Shown one piece after another: positions 55,884-64,000 of a DNA stretch of 64,000 nt. How positions within the stretch are numbered: the first letter of the stretch is position 1; each line of letters opens with the position of its first letter. Origin of the DNA: Amphibalanus amphitrite (taxonomy: Eukaryota > Arthropoda > Thecostraca > Balanomorpha > Balanidae); assembly GCF_019059575.1 (NCBI RefSeq), contig NW_024882883.1, positions 1-64,000 on the forward strand. The letters run 5' to 3'. The notes under the pieces were generated by a model, which had not been told where the DNA came from, made no database searches, and worked only from the letters and a program-made list of their open reading frames with translations. A program made the position numbers and the translations under genes.

Positions 55884-56725
55884 GATGCGCCGATTTAGAA
55901 AATGTGCCTCTTTGGGGTGGTATTTTGCACCGTTAACGAGTTAACGGCCAGTTAACATTTTTAACGGGAAACAGCGGGTTCTTTCGATTTGGCTGAAAAT
56001 CGGTGTACAGGGCCTCCTCGATGCGCTGATTCCGAAAATGTACCTCTTTTGCGGTGGTATTTCGCACCGTTAACGAGTCAACGACCAATTAACATTTTAA
56101 CGGGAAACAGCGGGGTCTTTCGTTTTAGCTGAAAATCGGTAAACAGGGCCTCCTCGATGCGCTGATTCCGAAAATGTACCTATTTGGGGTGGTATTTTGT
56201 ACCGTTAACGAGTTAACGACCAAATAACATTTTAACGGGAAACGGCGCGGGGTCTTTCGATTTGGCTGAAACCGGTTTACAGGGCCTCCTCGATGCGCTA
56301 ATTTCGAAAATGTGCCTCTTTGGGCTGGTCTTTTGCACCGTTAACGAGTTAACGATCCGTTAACATTTCAGAAGCATATATCGATTTCAGCAGCATATTT
56401 TTTCGGGGTCTTTTGATTTGGCTGAAAATCGGTATACAGGGCCTCCTCGATGCGCTGATTCCGAAAAGGTATCTCTTTGGGGTGGTATTTTGGACCGTTA
56501 ACGAGTTAACGACCAATTAACATTTTAACGGGAAACGGCGGGGTCTTTCGATTTGGCTGAAAACCCGTATACAGGGCCTCCTCGATGCGCTAATTTCGAA
56601 AATGTGCCTATTTGGGGTGGTCTTTTGCACCGTTAACGAGTTAACGATCCGTTAATATTTCGGCAGCATATATCGATTTCAGCAGCAAATTTTCGGGGTC
56701 TTTTTATTTGGCTGAAAATCGCTAC
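55884..56725. repeat. ~135-bp satellite, segment 4
   Basis: Six to seven units, 133-158 bp. Two unit types: one with ACGACCAATTAACATTTTAACGG and one with ATCCGTTAACATTTC..CATATATCGATTTCAGCAGC. GTTAACGAGTTAAC in each unit offers several TTAA targets. Confidence 0.93.
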
Positions 56726-57230
56726 GTGGTCGAAAATTGCTAATAATTGAGTTTGAAAATTTGACTTCATCATTTTTGAACAGTGTTTTCGCTATAACTT
56801 GGCCAAAAAAGAGGCATCAATCTCAAAGTTGTTCTCAATTTGTTCTCAAATCTGTTACAACCAACCTCAGTCTCCCTACCCTCGCCGGCGCTGGCGGCTG
56901 GTTGCGGGGCAGAACTGGGACTCCCACGCTCTGTCCCACACAGAGCGAGACCACTCTATCGGCGTCTAGCCGCAGGTGTATTTAGGGCCTTCGCCGCAGG
57001 GCTGTGTCTGCGACCCTCGGTGAATCGCGCAGGGGCGGCAGCAGGCCCGTGTTCTGGTGGGGCCTCCGCTGAGCCGGGGAGACAATTTTCGCTGATCTTT
57101 GCTGGAAACGATCTGCACATCCCGAACAGCGACTTGGCTCTTCAGCCACCCATGGAGGCCCTGATAAATCGAGCTTTGGTACTGGAGGTTACCCAGGCCA
57201 CATCTGTGTACCTAACACATTTTAAGGAAC
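56726..57230. other. TTAA-element scrap, then unassigned GC-rich sequence
   Basis: 56733-56840 ('gaaaattgctaataattgagtttgaaaatttgac', 'gctataacttggccaaaaaa') matches 7035-7110 of the family B element. 56860-57230 is GC-rich with no recognised gene; frames there have no motifs. Confidence 0.5.
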
Positions 57231-59111
57231 TGCTTGGTAGTCAGTGTGGGCCGGCCATTTCGGCCGCCCTCGTCGGAGCCGGGGTCCGCGGATGGTGTTG
57301 GCGTCACAGTCGGTAGAGGAGAAGTGCGAGAGTGTATTTCCGAAGAACATGGTTTTATGGTGGGTGTCGGGACGCAAGCACGTGACCGGACGGGCAACCG
57401 GCCAGCGAGCCGGCGGTCCCGTGTCGCTATGCGCCCCAGACACCCAGACAGATACAAAAAGTGGGGTCCGACTTTTGGGGCCTCCATCGGGAGTGGGAGG
57501 CATGATTTCCTTCTCCACATATCTTTCCTCCCCCAACAAGCCGACAAAAGGAGGCGACCAATAAACAATCACGATCCTGAACTGCATAGATCCACGTTGG
57601 ACACCGCGCATGGAACGCCGGGTACGACTGCCGCTGCTGCTGCTACTGGTGCAACTGCTGTTGTCGCTGCTGCTGCTGTTGTCGCTGCTGCTGCTGCTGT
57701 CCGAGTTGTTGGTCTCGTCCTTGTCGTCGTCGTCGTCATCGTCGCCGCGTTGTTGATTCGTTGTCGATTCGTGGAACCAGACAACTCTGCGGGTTGGATG
57801 CTGACGTCCGACTTGATCGTGAGGGGCAGCGGCCGTGGGTGCCGTGACGATGAGGCCTCAATCGTCGTTGAGCAACGGCTGCCGCCGCACTGCATCGATA
57901 CCAGAGGGCTTCAACATACCGGAAGAAGATGAACCGGTTGCGGGGTGCTGGTCTCCTTGATGTTGATCGACAACGTTGGTGACGACGATGGTGTGCACAT
58001 CCATGTTGATGGCGGATGGCACTGGTGACGACCTTGACAAGACGATTTGACAGAGCAGCGAAGCACGAAGCGCAGACGGGGTAGCGGCGACGGCAGGCGG
58101 CCATGTGGGTCAGCCAGGTGTTGGCTTTGGGCCTAGGCCACCTGCTGGTTGCAGTTGCAGCCGTTGCAGTCGGTGATGGCGTCCGCAGTTGCAGTGTGTG
58201 ATTCGTGGACCAGATGCAGAGCGACTGAGACAGCCAGACGTGTCGGCGATGAGCGTCCAATCCCATCATGACTATCATCAGCCAGCTTTTGCAGACCGTG
58301 ATGCGTATCGGCGTTTCTCCGTAGTCGATGCTCGGGGAGTCAGATAGTGGCCACTCCCAGATGGGTAACAGAAACGCAAGGTCTGTGAAAGAAAAAATAG
58401 CCGGATAAAAGTGTGCCAAAACATTGCCCCAAACAAGCATACATCATACAAGTCACTCATGCATCGAGTATACGAGTATACAAGACAGTTACAAGGACAC
58501 GTATATAGCACTGGGCGACAGAAGAAGAGCGAAAGAGATTGCTCTCTGTACGACAGCTCTGTCGTTTTGTTCGCCCAGGCGTGTTACGGACCGTAGTCAG
58601 AAACTGTCGTGGTCAGAAACATTCGGGTCCGTCTATAGCTTACGGAATGAGTATCCGTGTTGTAACAAATCTCATAAATCATTATACATCCACATCCACA
58701 CACATGTAGTTTTTGTTGTTAATGTTGTGCTATCGCTGTGCCATTCATTTCAGTTGCTTATCGTTACAGTCATCTGACAGCATGTTGTGTTGGTGAAGAC
58801 GGAAGATTGATGTGGATTGTGCAAAACATAATGCATTTAATTTGACACAGCGGATGGCAAAACATTTTATAATTGTTTTAAACGGGCAGTACCTCCGGCC
58901 ATTCGATCAAGAGATCGTTAATTATGAGCAAATTGAGAAGCAAAGAGAAATAAAAATTGGGCTAATGAGCCAATGACTAGCAAAAGACCGGTTTTTACTA
59001 GTACTGCCAAGTGACTTACTTTAACGAATTAATTGAAGAGGCCAATAGGTTAGTTTGTTAAGTATTATTGGAATATCTAACTATTGTGTTAGAACTTATC
59101 AGTTGTTCGGT

Positions 59112-59114
<3 letters not shown>
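57231..59114. other. Unassigned region with trinucleotide tracts
   Basis: GC-moderate, with (CTG)n and (GTC)n runs at about 57617-57755. Long frames on both strands (57234-57932 +, 57736-58440 -) overlap these tracts and encode low-complexity Ala/Val/Thr runs with no family features. 58500-59110 is AT-rich and leads into the Penelope-like cluster. Nothing else recognised. Confidence 0.45.

Positions 59115-59203
<89 letters not shown>
59115..59203. repeat. (TA)n tract 1
   Basis: About 44 uninterrupted TA units immediately upstream of the first GIY-YIG frame. Confidence 0.98.
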
Positions 59204-59206
<3 letters not shown>

Positions 59207-59219
59207 AGACGAGCTAAAA

Positions 59220-59744
59220 GTGTACTACCGCAGCACGATGTCTCCAACATGGAAGACGGATGAGCAGGTGATCCGCGGTATTGTTCGCCGTAACTGCCAA
59301 CCTACAGATGGGGAACTGCGACTGGTAGTTCAGGTCTACTACACTAGCCCCAAGACATCCTCACTGGTGATGCAAAACAATCCCACACGCAGCACGGCAA
59401 CACTCAAGCAGACCAATGTAGTATACCAGTTTAAATGTACAGCCGGGGACTGCGCGACCCGCGAAGTATACTACATTGGTCACACCACAACGTCTCTGAG
59501 CAGACGTCTCACAATGCACCTGCAGGACGGAGCCCCCAAGAAACACTACACAGAACATCACAACACCGCACTCACACGTGACGATCTCGTGACCAACACA
59601 TCCATCCTAGCACACTGTCAGGATCGTAGACGGCTCGTCACACTTGAAACAGTGTACATTCGCGACAAAAAGCCAATCATCAACATTCAGACAAAGCAGA
59701 ACACATCTCTATCACTGTACGACAAAGTACTCGCGGCGGGTTGA
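59220..59744 (+). CDS. Penelope-like element, GIY-YIG endonuclease part (unit 1)
   Basis: 174 residues. Starts in the RT-endonuclease linker (LRLVVQVYYTSPKTSSLVMQ, about residues 38-57), then NVVYQFKC..DC. The GIY-YIG core is EVYYIGHTTTSLSRRLTMHL (about 86-105), followed by HHNTALTR, NTSILAHC and LETVYIRDKKPIINIQ. This is the C-terminal half of a Penelope-like polyprotein; the RT is missing. The 3' side carries the family-typical 'gatcgaaacgtcgaa' near 60016. Preceded directly by a (TA)n tract. It cannot act alone; probably a remnant, although the frame is open. Confidence 0.9.
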   Translation: MYYRSTMSPTWKTDEQVIRGIVRRNCQPTDGELRLVVQVYYTSPKTSSLVMQNNPTRSTATLKQTNVVYQFKCTAGDCATREVYYIGHTTTSLSRRLTMHLQDGAPKKHYTEHHNTALTRDDLVTNTSILAHCQDRRRLVTLETVYIRDKKPIINIQTKQNTSLSLYDKVLAAG

Positions 59745-60060
59745 CTTAGTTATCTGTCATATGCGCGTACGTATCTCGCTATGGTGTTTTTGATGTGACC
59801 TTCCTTCGCGGAGGATGAACGAATGTGTTTAGGGTTATAGCTCATGTACGAAAACAAAAGTGTGTTATTTTGTTTTGAATGCTGTGACTCATCGACTGAA
59901 TAGTTTTAGTATCATATCCGTAATATTTGTTCCAAAAATGTAATTGAACCCATTTATCTCAAAGTATGACTTCTAAAACTGTGTGACTGTAATTTTCTTG
60001 AAAATGATCTCTGATAGATCGAAACGTCGAACAACAATATAGCTATGATATTTTGTATTT

Positions 60061-60215
60061 ATGACATCTTTTGGTAATATTTTACATTCTCACGAACCCG
60101 AACCTCGACAGTGCATTCGCCGCCTCGAAAGTCTTAATAAGAAGAAGATAAGTGCCCATTATGCTGTTGTGTTTAACAAAACTTGCATAAAAGAGAACCT
60201 GCTTCCGAACTATTC

Positions 60216-60284
<69 letters not shown>

Positions 60285-60699
60285 CTATTATCGCAACAGA
60301 AAAACTCAACAACTTCTTGTGAAAAACAATCCATATGATAAAGGCAACGCACTGAAACGCTCCAATGTAGTTTACCAGTTTTACTGTCCATATGAAGATT
60401 GTAGGCTTCATTCAGTAAGCTACATTGGGGTCACGACCACTACACTATCACGTCGCCTCACGATGCATCTACGGGAAGGTTCACCGAAAGAACACATGCA
60501 CAGACACCACAACACAACTCTCACAAGGGCACAGTTAGTGGACAACACAATTATTATTGATTCGGCTGACTGTCAAACACGTTTACACATTCTCGAAGCG
60601 CTCCACATCAAAGACAAAGCCCCAACAATCAACAAACAGATCGCATCATCGGCAGTTACACTGGCCCTCTGGGGAGGAGGAGGGGCAGCTAATAGATAG
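60061..60699 (+). pseudogene. Penelope-like unit 2: N-terminal piece, (TA)n, endonuclease
   Basis: An open frame that joins an N-terminal Penelope-type segment (RRLESLNKKK, AVVFNKTCIKENLLPNYSN) to the endonuclease linker and GIY-YIG core (VVYQFYC..DC, SYIGVTTTTLSRRLTMHL, LEALHIKDKAPTINKQ). They are joined through a (TA)n tract translated as an Ile-Tyr run. The whole RT is missing between them. It ends in a short Gly-rich tail. The ATG and the Ile-Tyr run are unlikely to reflect a real protein. It lies head-to-tail behind unit 1. Confidence 0.85.
60218..60282. repeat. (TA)n tract 2
   Basis: About 32 TA units exactly at the joint between the N-terminal and endonuclease parts of unit 2. Confidence 0.98.
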
Positions 60700-61090
60700 G
60701 TCAATCTGATAGATAGGCCTGTGATCTACTTGTGCTGTTTACTTGTATGTATGTGTACCTACATATGAAGATGACTGTAAGCATTGCCGCGTGCTGATTG
60801 TATGAATTTTGATATATAAGTATGGGTGCTGCTCTGCAGCACCCATACTTACGGTGGTGTTTGAACGCCACCACTGTAAGCTCCCACTGTCCTTGGAATT
60901 GAAAGGATTCCGGATTTCAAATGAACGAGCTGTAGTGTATTTTTATGTGATCATTTTCATCAATTCGGTCCTGAGGGACATTCATTTTCAAACTGTCATT
61001 ATGTTTACTTAGTATCTGTGTATCGTCTTTCATTATGCTTGAAAACGATTTGTGAATAAATCGAAACCGGTCGCATTATAATGAATTTAA

Positions 61091-61244
61091 ATGACATTAA
61101 TTGGTGAATTATTATCAAAAACCAATGATACTACCAGGAACACAGTACGAAATATCGAGAAGACACAGAAGAAGTTAATCACTGCTAAAAACGCTGTTGT
61201 GTTCCATCTCAACTGTATATCTAACGACCTGTTGCCGAAGTTTA

Positions 61245-61338
<94 letters not shown>

Positions 61339-61430
61339 TGTATTTGAGCAAGATATTTTCTTTGAGGCAGATGTCATTAAACAGCAAGGCAGCTTTCGCT
61401 TTTGATAGTTTTTTGTTGAGTTTTTGGGCT
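61091..61430. pseudogene. Penelope-like unit 3: two N-terminal pieces head-to-head around (TA)n
   Basis: On the + strand 61091-61247 encodes NIEKTQKKLITAKNAVVFHLNCISNDLLPKF in pieces homologous to the start of unit 2. On the minus strand, from about 61430 down to 61336, a second copy reads KLNKKLSKAKAALLFND then CLKENILLKYTNIY. The two face each other across a (TA)n tract, forming an inverted repeat. No RT or endonuclease is present. Confidence 0.75.
61248..61335. repeat. (TA)n tract 3
   Basis: About 44 TA units at the centre of the head-to-head unit 3. Confidence 0.98.
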
Positions 61431-61438
61431 TGGTTGCA

Positions 61439-61530
61439 GGGGCGCCGCCACCACTACGTACAGTACGTACACTGTACGTAGTGCAATTTTTGACTTGGAA
61501 ATCCACTACGTACAGTACGTACTGCTCAAA
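61439..61530. mobile_element. hAT-like left terminus with GTACGTAC repeats
   Basis: CAGGGGCGCCGCCACCACTACG, then CACTACGTACAGTACGTAC twice. The ends match other hAT-like termini here, but no partner end or 8-bp duplication was found. 61530-61980 is AT-rich then ordinary, unassigned. Confidence 0.5.
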
Positions 61531-61989
61531 ATGTGAAAAATAGTTAATTTATTTAAAAAAAAGTTTTTAATTACGTTTTTTTTTTTGAAAAAAGTTTTTT
61601 AATTGAAAAAGTCACCAAACTTCAGTTTGTTTTGACCAGTTTTGACATACCAAAATTACATTTGTCATTTTGAACTGCTAAAAAATAAGGTACGCTCTTG
61701 TTGCCATAACAACTAGGAAGCTTGGCGGCTTGGCTCGCTCAACCAGGGCACTAAAGAGTCTAAAGGGCTCAACTTGGGCTCGACCTTGGGAATGAACCGC
61801 GCCGAGCAAGCGCCGAGCGTGGTGTAGAGTTTTAGGGCCTTGGTGTAGAGGCCTTTTGTGAGTGATTGGTTGCTCATAATGATATAGGGCTTGGGTGGTA
61901 GCAAGGTCAGCAGGTGGTAGTGATCTCAGATCTGCAGAGTAGAAGAGTGGAGTGCTAGAAGTTGTTTATTTCGACGCGTCCGTTGACCA

Positions 61990-62080
61990 TAGGCGTAGGA
62001 ACAGGGGGGGGGGCCATGGCCCCCCACTTTCGAAGGTGGGGGGCAGCAATTTTAACTGCCCCCCCCACTTTTTGCTGACT
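61990..62080. mobile_element. Orphan hAT-like terminus with G/C hairpin
   Basis: CATAGGCGTAGGAACAGGGG, then GGGGGCCATGGCCCCC and a second G/C hairpin around AGCAATTTTAACTGCC. No partner end found. Confidence 0.45.
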
Positions 62081-62204
62081 TTAGTGTCTGTCTGCAAGCA
62101 CCTACCACCCGGTACCCTAAACACCAGAACTTGACGACTATTCAACCTGCCCTTTAATGAAGACTCCCTTTTGTTTCTACAGCGTTATTGACCGCAACCC
62201 AGTG

Positions 62205-62470
62205 AACATGCCGACGTCGGCCCAACGTCGGTTCAACCTCGGCCCGACATCGGCTGGACGTCGGATATGCCCGCATGTTCCGACGTCCAGCCGAAGTCCA
62301 GCCGACGTCGGGCCGAGGTCGTTTGCCGAGATTGACGAGATCGTTTGTCGTTGGACCGACGGGGTCGACGTCGGCATGTTTATTGGGACAACGCGCCAAA
62401 AATATCAACCGGCGGCGGGATTCGAGCCCCCAGTCGCCGACGTCGGCATGTTTACTGCGGACAACACGCC
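62205..62470. repeat. GACGTCGG-rich repeat
   Basis: Degenerate GACGTCGGC/CCGACGTCG units dominate 62210-62320 and reappear at 63096-63145. A ~65-bp segment ('gtcggcatgttta.tg.ggacaac.cgccaaaa', then a box-B-like 'gggattcga.ccc') occurs twice, at about 62369-62430 and 62440-62500. Confidence 0.7.
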
Positions 62471-62481
62471 AAAAGCATCAG

Positions 62482-62552
62482 CCGGCGATGGGATTCGAAC
62501 CCTGTGTCATTTGAACGCGAGGTTAGTGCGCTAACTACTACACCACGCAGCC
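62482..62552 (-). tRNA. tRNA-like sequence (probable pseudogene or SINE head)
   Basis: On the minus strand GGCTGCGTGGTGTAGTAGTT resembles a tRNA 5' part with box A, and GGTTCGAATCCC is a consensus box B about 40 nt later. The acceptor ends (GGCTGCG and CGCCGGC) do not pair, so this is not an intact tRNA. Confidence 0.35.
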
Positions 62553-62568
62553 AGATAGCGAATTTAGT

Positions 62569-63040
62569 TTGTTTTGTTGGGTTATGCCCTTTCGGTCTGA
62601 CAAGACCATTTCAGAGCCGGAAGGATGATAGGATGGAGACATTGGTCTTCTTGGCGAGCACCCTGGGTCCAGTTCATATAGAGTCCCTGGTCCCATTGCT
62701 GTTACGTGACACTTATTGGAAAGGGCGACCCCACAATGGATTCATATAGCCACTCTTACACACCTGCACCAACGTTTCCCAAAGTGTCCCTTTGATAAGT
62801 GGCACTTTGGCAAAGTGACACTTGCCGACTGGCCTTTCTATATGAACTGGGCCCGGCCCTGGTGAGTTGCCGGGGCTGAGCCTGACCAAAGGATAGGCCG
62901 AGCAGCCCCCAAGCACTCACCGCACTGGCTACGGGCGAGCTCGGCTTACGGGCAATCCCAAATGGGATAAAGTTTCCCGTCCAGTGCGGATCAGGGGGTT
63001 GCGGCGTGGAGGAAGATTTGAGTTTCCTGAGGATATTTTG
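62569..63040. repeat. Dispersed repeat, copy 2, with a MITE inside
   Basis: Same ordered segments as 8617-8906 ('gccctttcggtc', 'gaccatttcagagccg', 'ggagacattggtc', 'cagggggttgcggcgtggagga'), interrupted by the MITE at about 62665-62852. Confidence 0.7.
62665..62852. mobile_element. ~188-bp MITE with GGGTCCAGTTCATATAGA ends
   Basis: Left GGGTCCAGTTCATATAGA, right inverse GGGCCCAGTTCATATAGA. Inside, AAGTGCCACTT and AAGTGTCACTT-type pairs add to the inverted structure. Absent from the homologous copy at 8617-8906. Exact duplication unclear. Confidence 0.75.
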
Positions 63041-63157
63041 AATACAGAAGCTCTTTATGAAAAATGAAACATGTTTTTTTATATTATTTTAACGGTCAAA
63101 ACAGCGGCCGATGTCGGTCCGACGTCGGCCCGACGTCGGCTGGACCTCAGCAATTAA

Positions 63158-64000
63158 CCCGCGAGTTGCTGGGGGGGGGCGTTAAACGCCCCCACTTTTT
63201 TCGCCGGGCCATAGCATAAAAACGGCGCGCCGCAGGCGCGCCAAATTTTGGGTACCTGTAGGGAATTGATTGAAGTTTATTGTGACAAAGTTTCAAAAAA
63301 ATCGGTCGGAAAATTTTTGAGATATCGAGGTTTTAGTGACGTCATGATTTCTGAGTTTTCGACCAAAAACGGCATATGTTCAAAAAATCATATAAAATCA
63401 CAGAATAGACATACAGACATACCGTAAACGCCATTAGACTGCCAATACCATGGTCAATCAAATGGCTATCTTCGATTATTAATTATCATTCCGCATTTTC
63501 CATAATCTTGAACTGAATCTTGGCAATTTTTCGTGACTACTTCACGACCATGATACATGAATTTCTTAAATTGAACTTTTTGAGCCAAACACGTACACAT
63601 ATGATAAAATGAATGTCACCATCGTGTTTTACGCCCCAAATTTACCTATAAAACATGTGTCTCAGGCTGCGAATATCAGTTTTGATTTTCGGGGATATGT
63701 GCCTACCCGGTTGACCTGACCTTGACCCTGACCTATGCTTGACTGACCCCTACATGAAGCTAACACTCTTGTAGGCCTTATAAGATGGATTGTGCACCGT
63801 TTTGACAGAGTTTATGGCGAGAGGCGCCCATTGCGAGGTCCTGAAGTCCATGCTACTGAAAGCCCGATTTCAGGTGTTTGACCTGACCTTGACCCGACCT
63901 GTGACCTCAAAATTCAACTTTAAAGTACTCATCTGAAGCGTCTCGTCGCGTTCTTTCGTTTGCCGCCTCGTGCGTTTCGCTGCGCCTATTGGTTCTCGAG
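63158..64000. mobile_element. TTAA-type element, left end (continues past window)
   Basis: TTAA at 63154-63157, then CCCGCGAGTTGCTGGGGG, a GGGGGCGTTAAACGCCCCC hairpin, the sentence block ('ataaaaacggcgcgccgcag', 'ccaaattttgggtacctgta'), TGACGTCA at 63336 and TGACCTGACCTTGACC clusters. Closest in layout to 1752-2923. The right end is beyond the window. Confidence 0.8.

Noticed and set aside
57234-58440. Two frames of over 230 codons on opposite strands
   Set aside because: They overlap each other and (CTG)n/(GTC)n tracts; low-complexity Ala/Val/Thr and no family motif. Kept only as an unassigned region.
59361-59561. Minus-strand 66-residue frame over the GIY-YIG gene
   Set aside because: Antisense shadow of the Penelope-like endonuclease frame.
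3120-63200. G-run/C-run tracts dismissed as sequencing artefacts
   Set aside because: They recur at equivalent positions of homologous elements with matched loops, so they are real features, although exact run lengths may be wrong.

Overview
This is a gene-poor, transposon-dense stretch of an invertebrate nuclear genome. Spliced-gene signals, very long microsatellites, CpG-dense patches, a Ty3/Gypsy element, a CR1-like LINE, a Penelope-like cluster with GIY-YIG endonuclease, a DD37E Tc1/mariner relative, and many hAT-, TTAA- and TA-flanked DNA elements all point that way. An arthropod, perhaps a crustacean, is my best guess, but nothing here fixes the taxon.

Layout. 1-1,750: (GA)n/(GACA)n microsatellite, then a minus-strand promoter and probable first exon of a host gene (TATA box, heat-shock elements, five TGACGTCA sites). 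1,750-5,800: a TTAA-flanked element, hAT-like copy A and a RT pseudogene. 5,995-12,690: a GGGCCC/GGGCGC-rich degenerate satellite split by a TTAA element and a 3.5 kb hAT-like element that carries another TTAA element. 13-20 kb: small MITEs and two CpG-dense islands. 20.6-24.4 kb: the 3' end of a Gypsy element (pol tail, polypurine tract, LTR), broken by two MITEs and a DD37E transposon. 24.66-30.89 kb: a long element with terminal inverted repeats holding a dead Tc1/mariner element and TA-flanked MITEs. 31.0-32.7 kb: an open CR1-like RT. 34.16-41.94 kb: a 7.8 kb element with 8-bp target duplication and subterminal ~152-bp tandem repeats. 43.86-56.73 kb: a ~135-bp GTTAAC-rich satellite split by a TTAA MITE, a larger TTAA element and hAT-like copy B. 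Copy B holds a 2.5 kb foldback element and an almost intact Ty3/Gypsy retrotransposon. 59.1-61.4 kb: a tandem Penelope-like cluster joined through (TA)n tracts. 62-64 kb: further repeat ends and the start of another TTAA element.

Most boundaries rest on exact target-site duplications read by eye: 8 bp (ATCCCGCG, GCCTCCTC, CTAGCGGC, ACTTCAAC, ACAGTTGA, CTCACAAC, TATCTACG), TTAA, TA, TTA and TGTG. Several are confirmed by unoccupied homologous sequence elsewhere in the window.

The most unusual signal is a modular architecture shared by many TTAA elements: a CCC/GGG terminal repeat, a G-run/C-run hairpin whose loop differs between families, a degenerate 'ATCTC..AAC..CT.G.CCGAT....AAACTTTC.G.ACC' sentence, clustered TGACGTCA and AGGTCAGGTCA motifs, and an internal CATTCGACGCG block. 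The sentence and the CGACGCG block also occur in repeats that are not TTAA elements. The same TGACGTCA/AGGTCA vocabulary lies just upstream of the predicted host promoter. No tool was run; all classifications come from motifs and boundaries.
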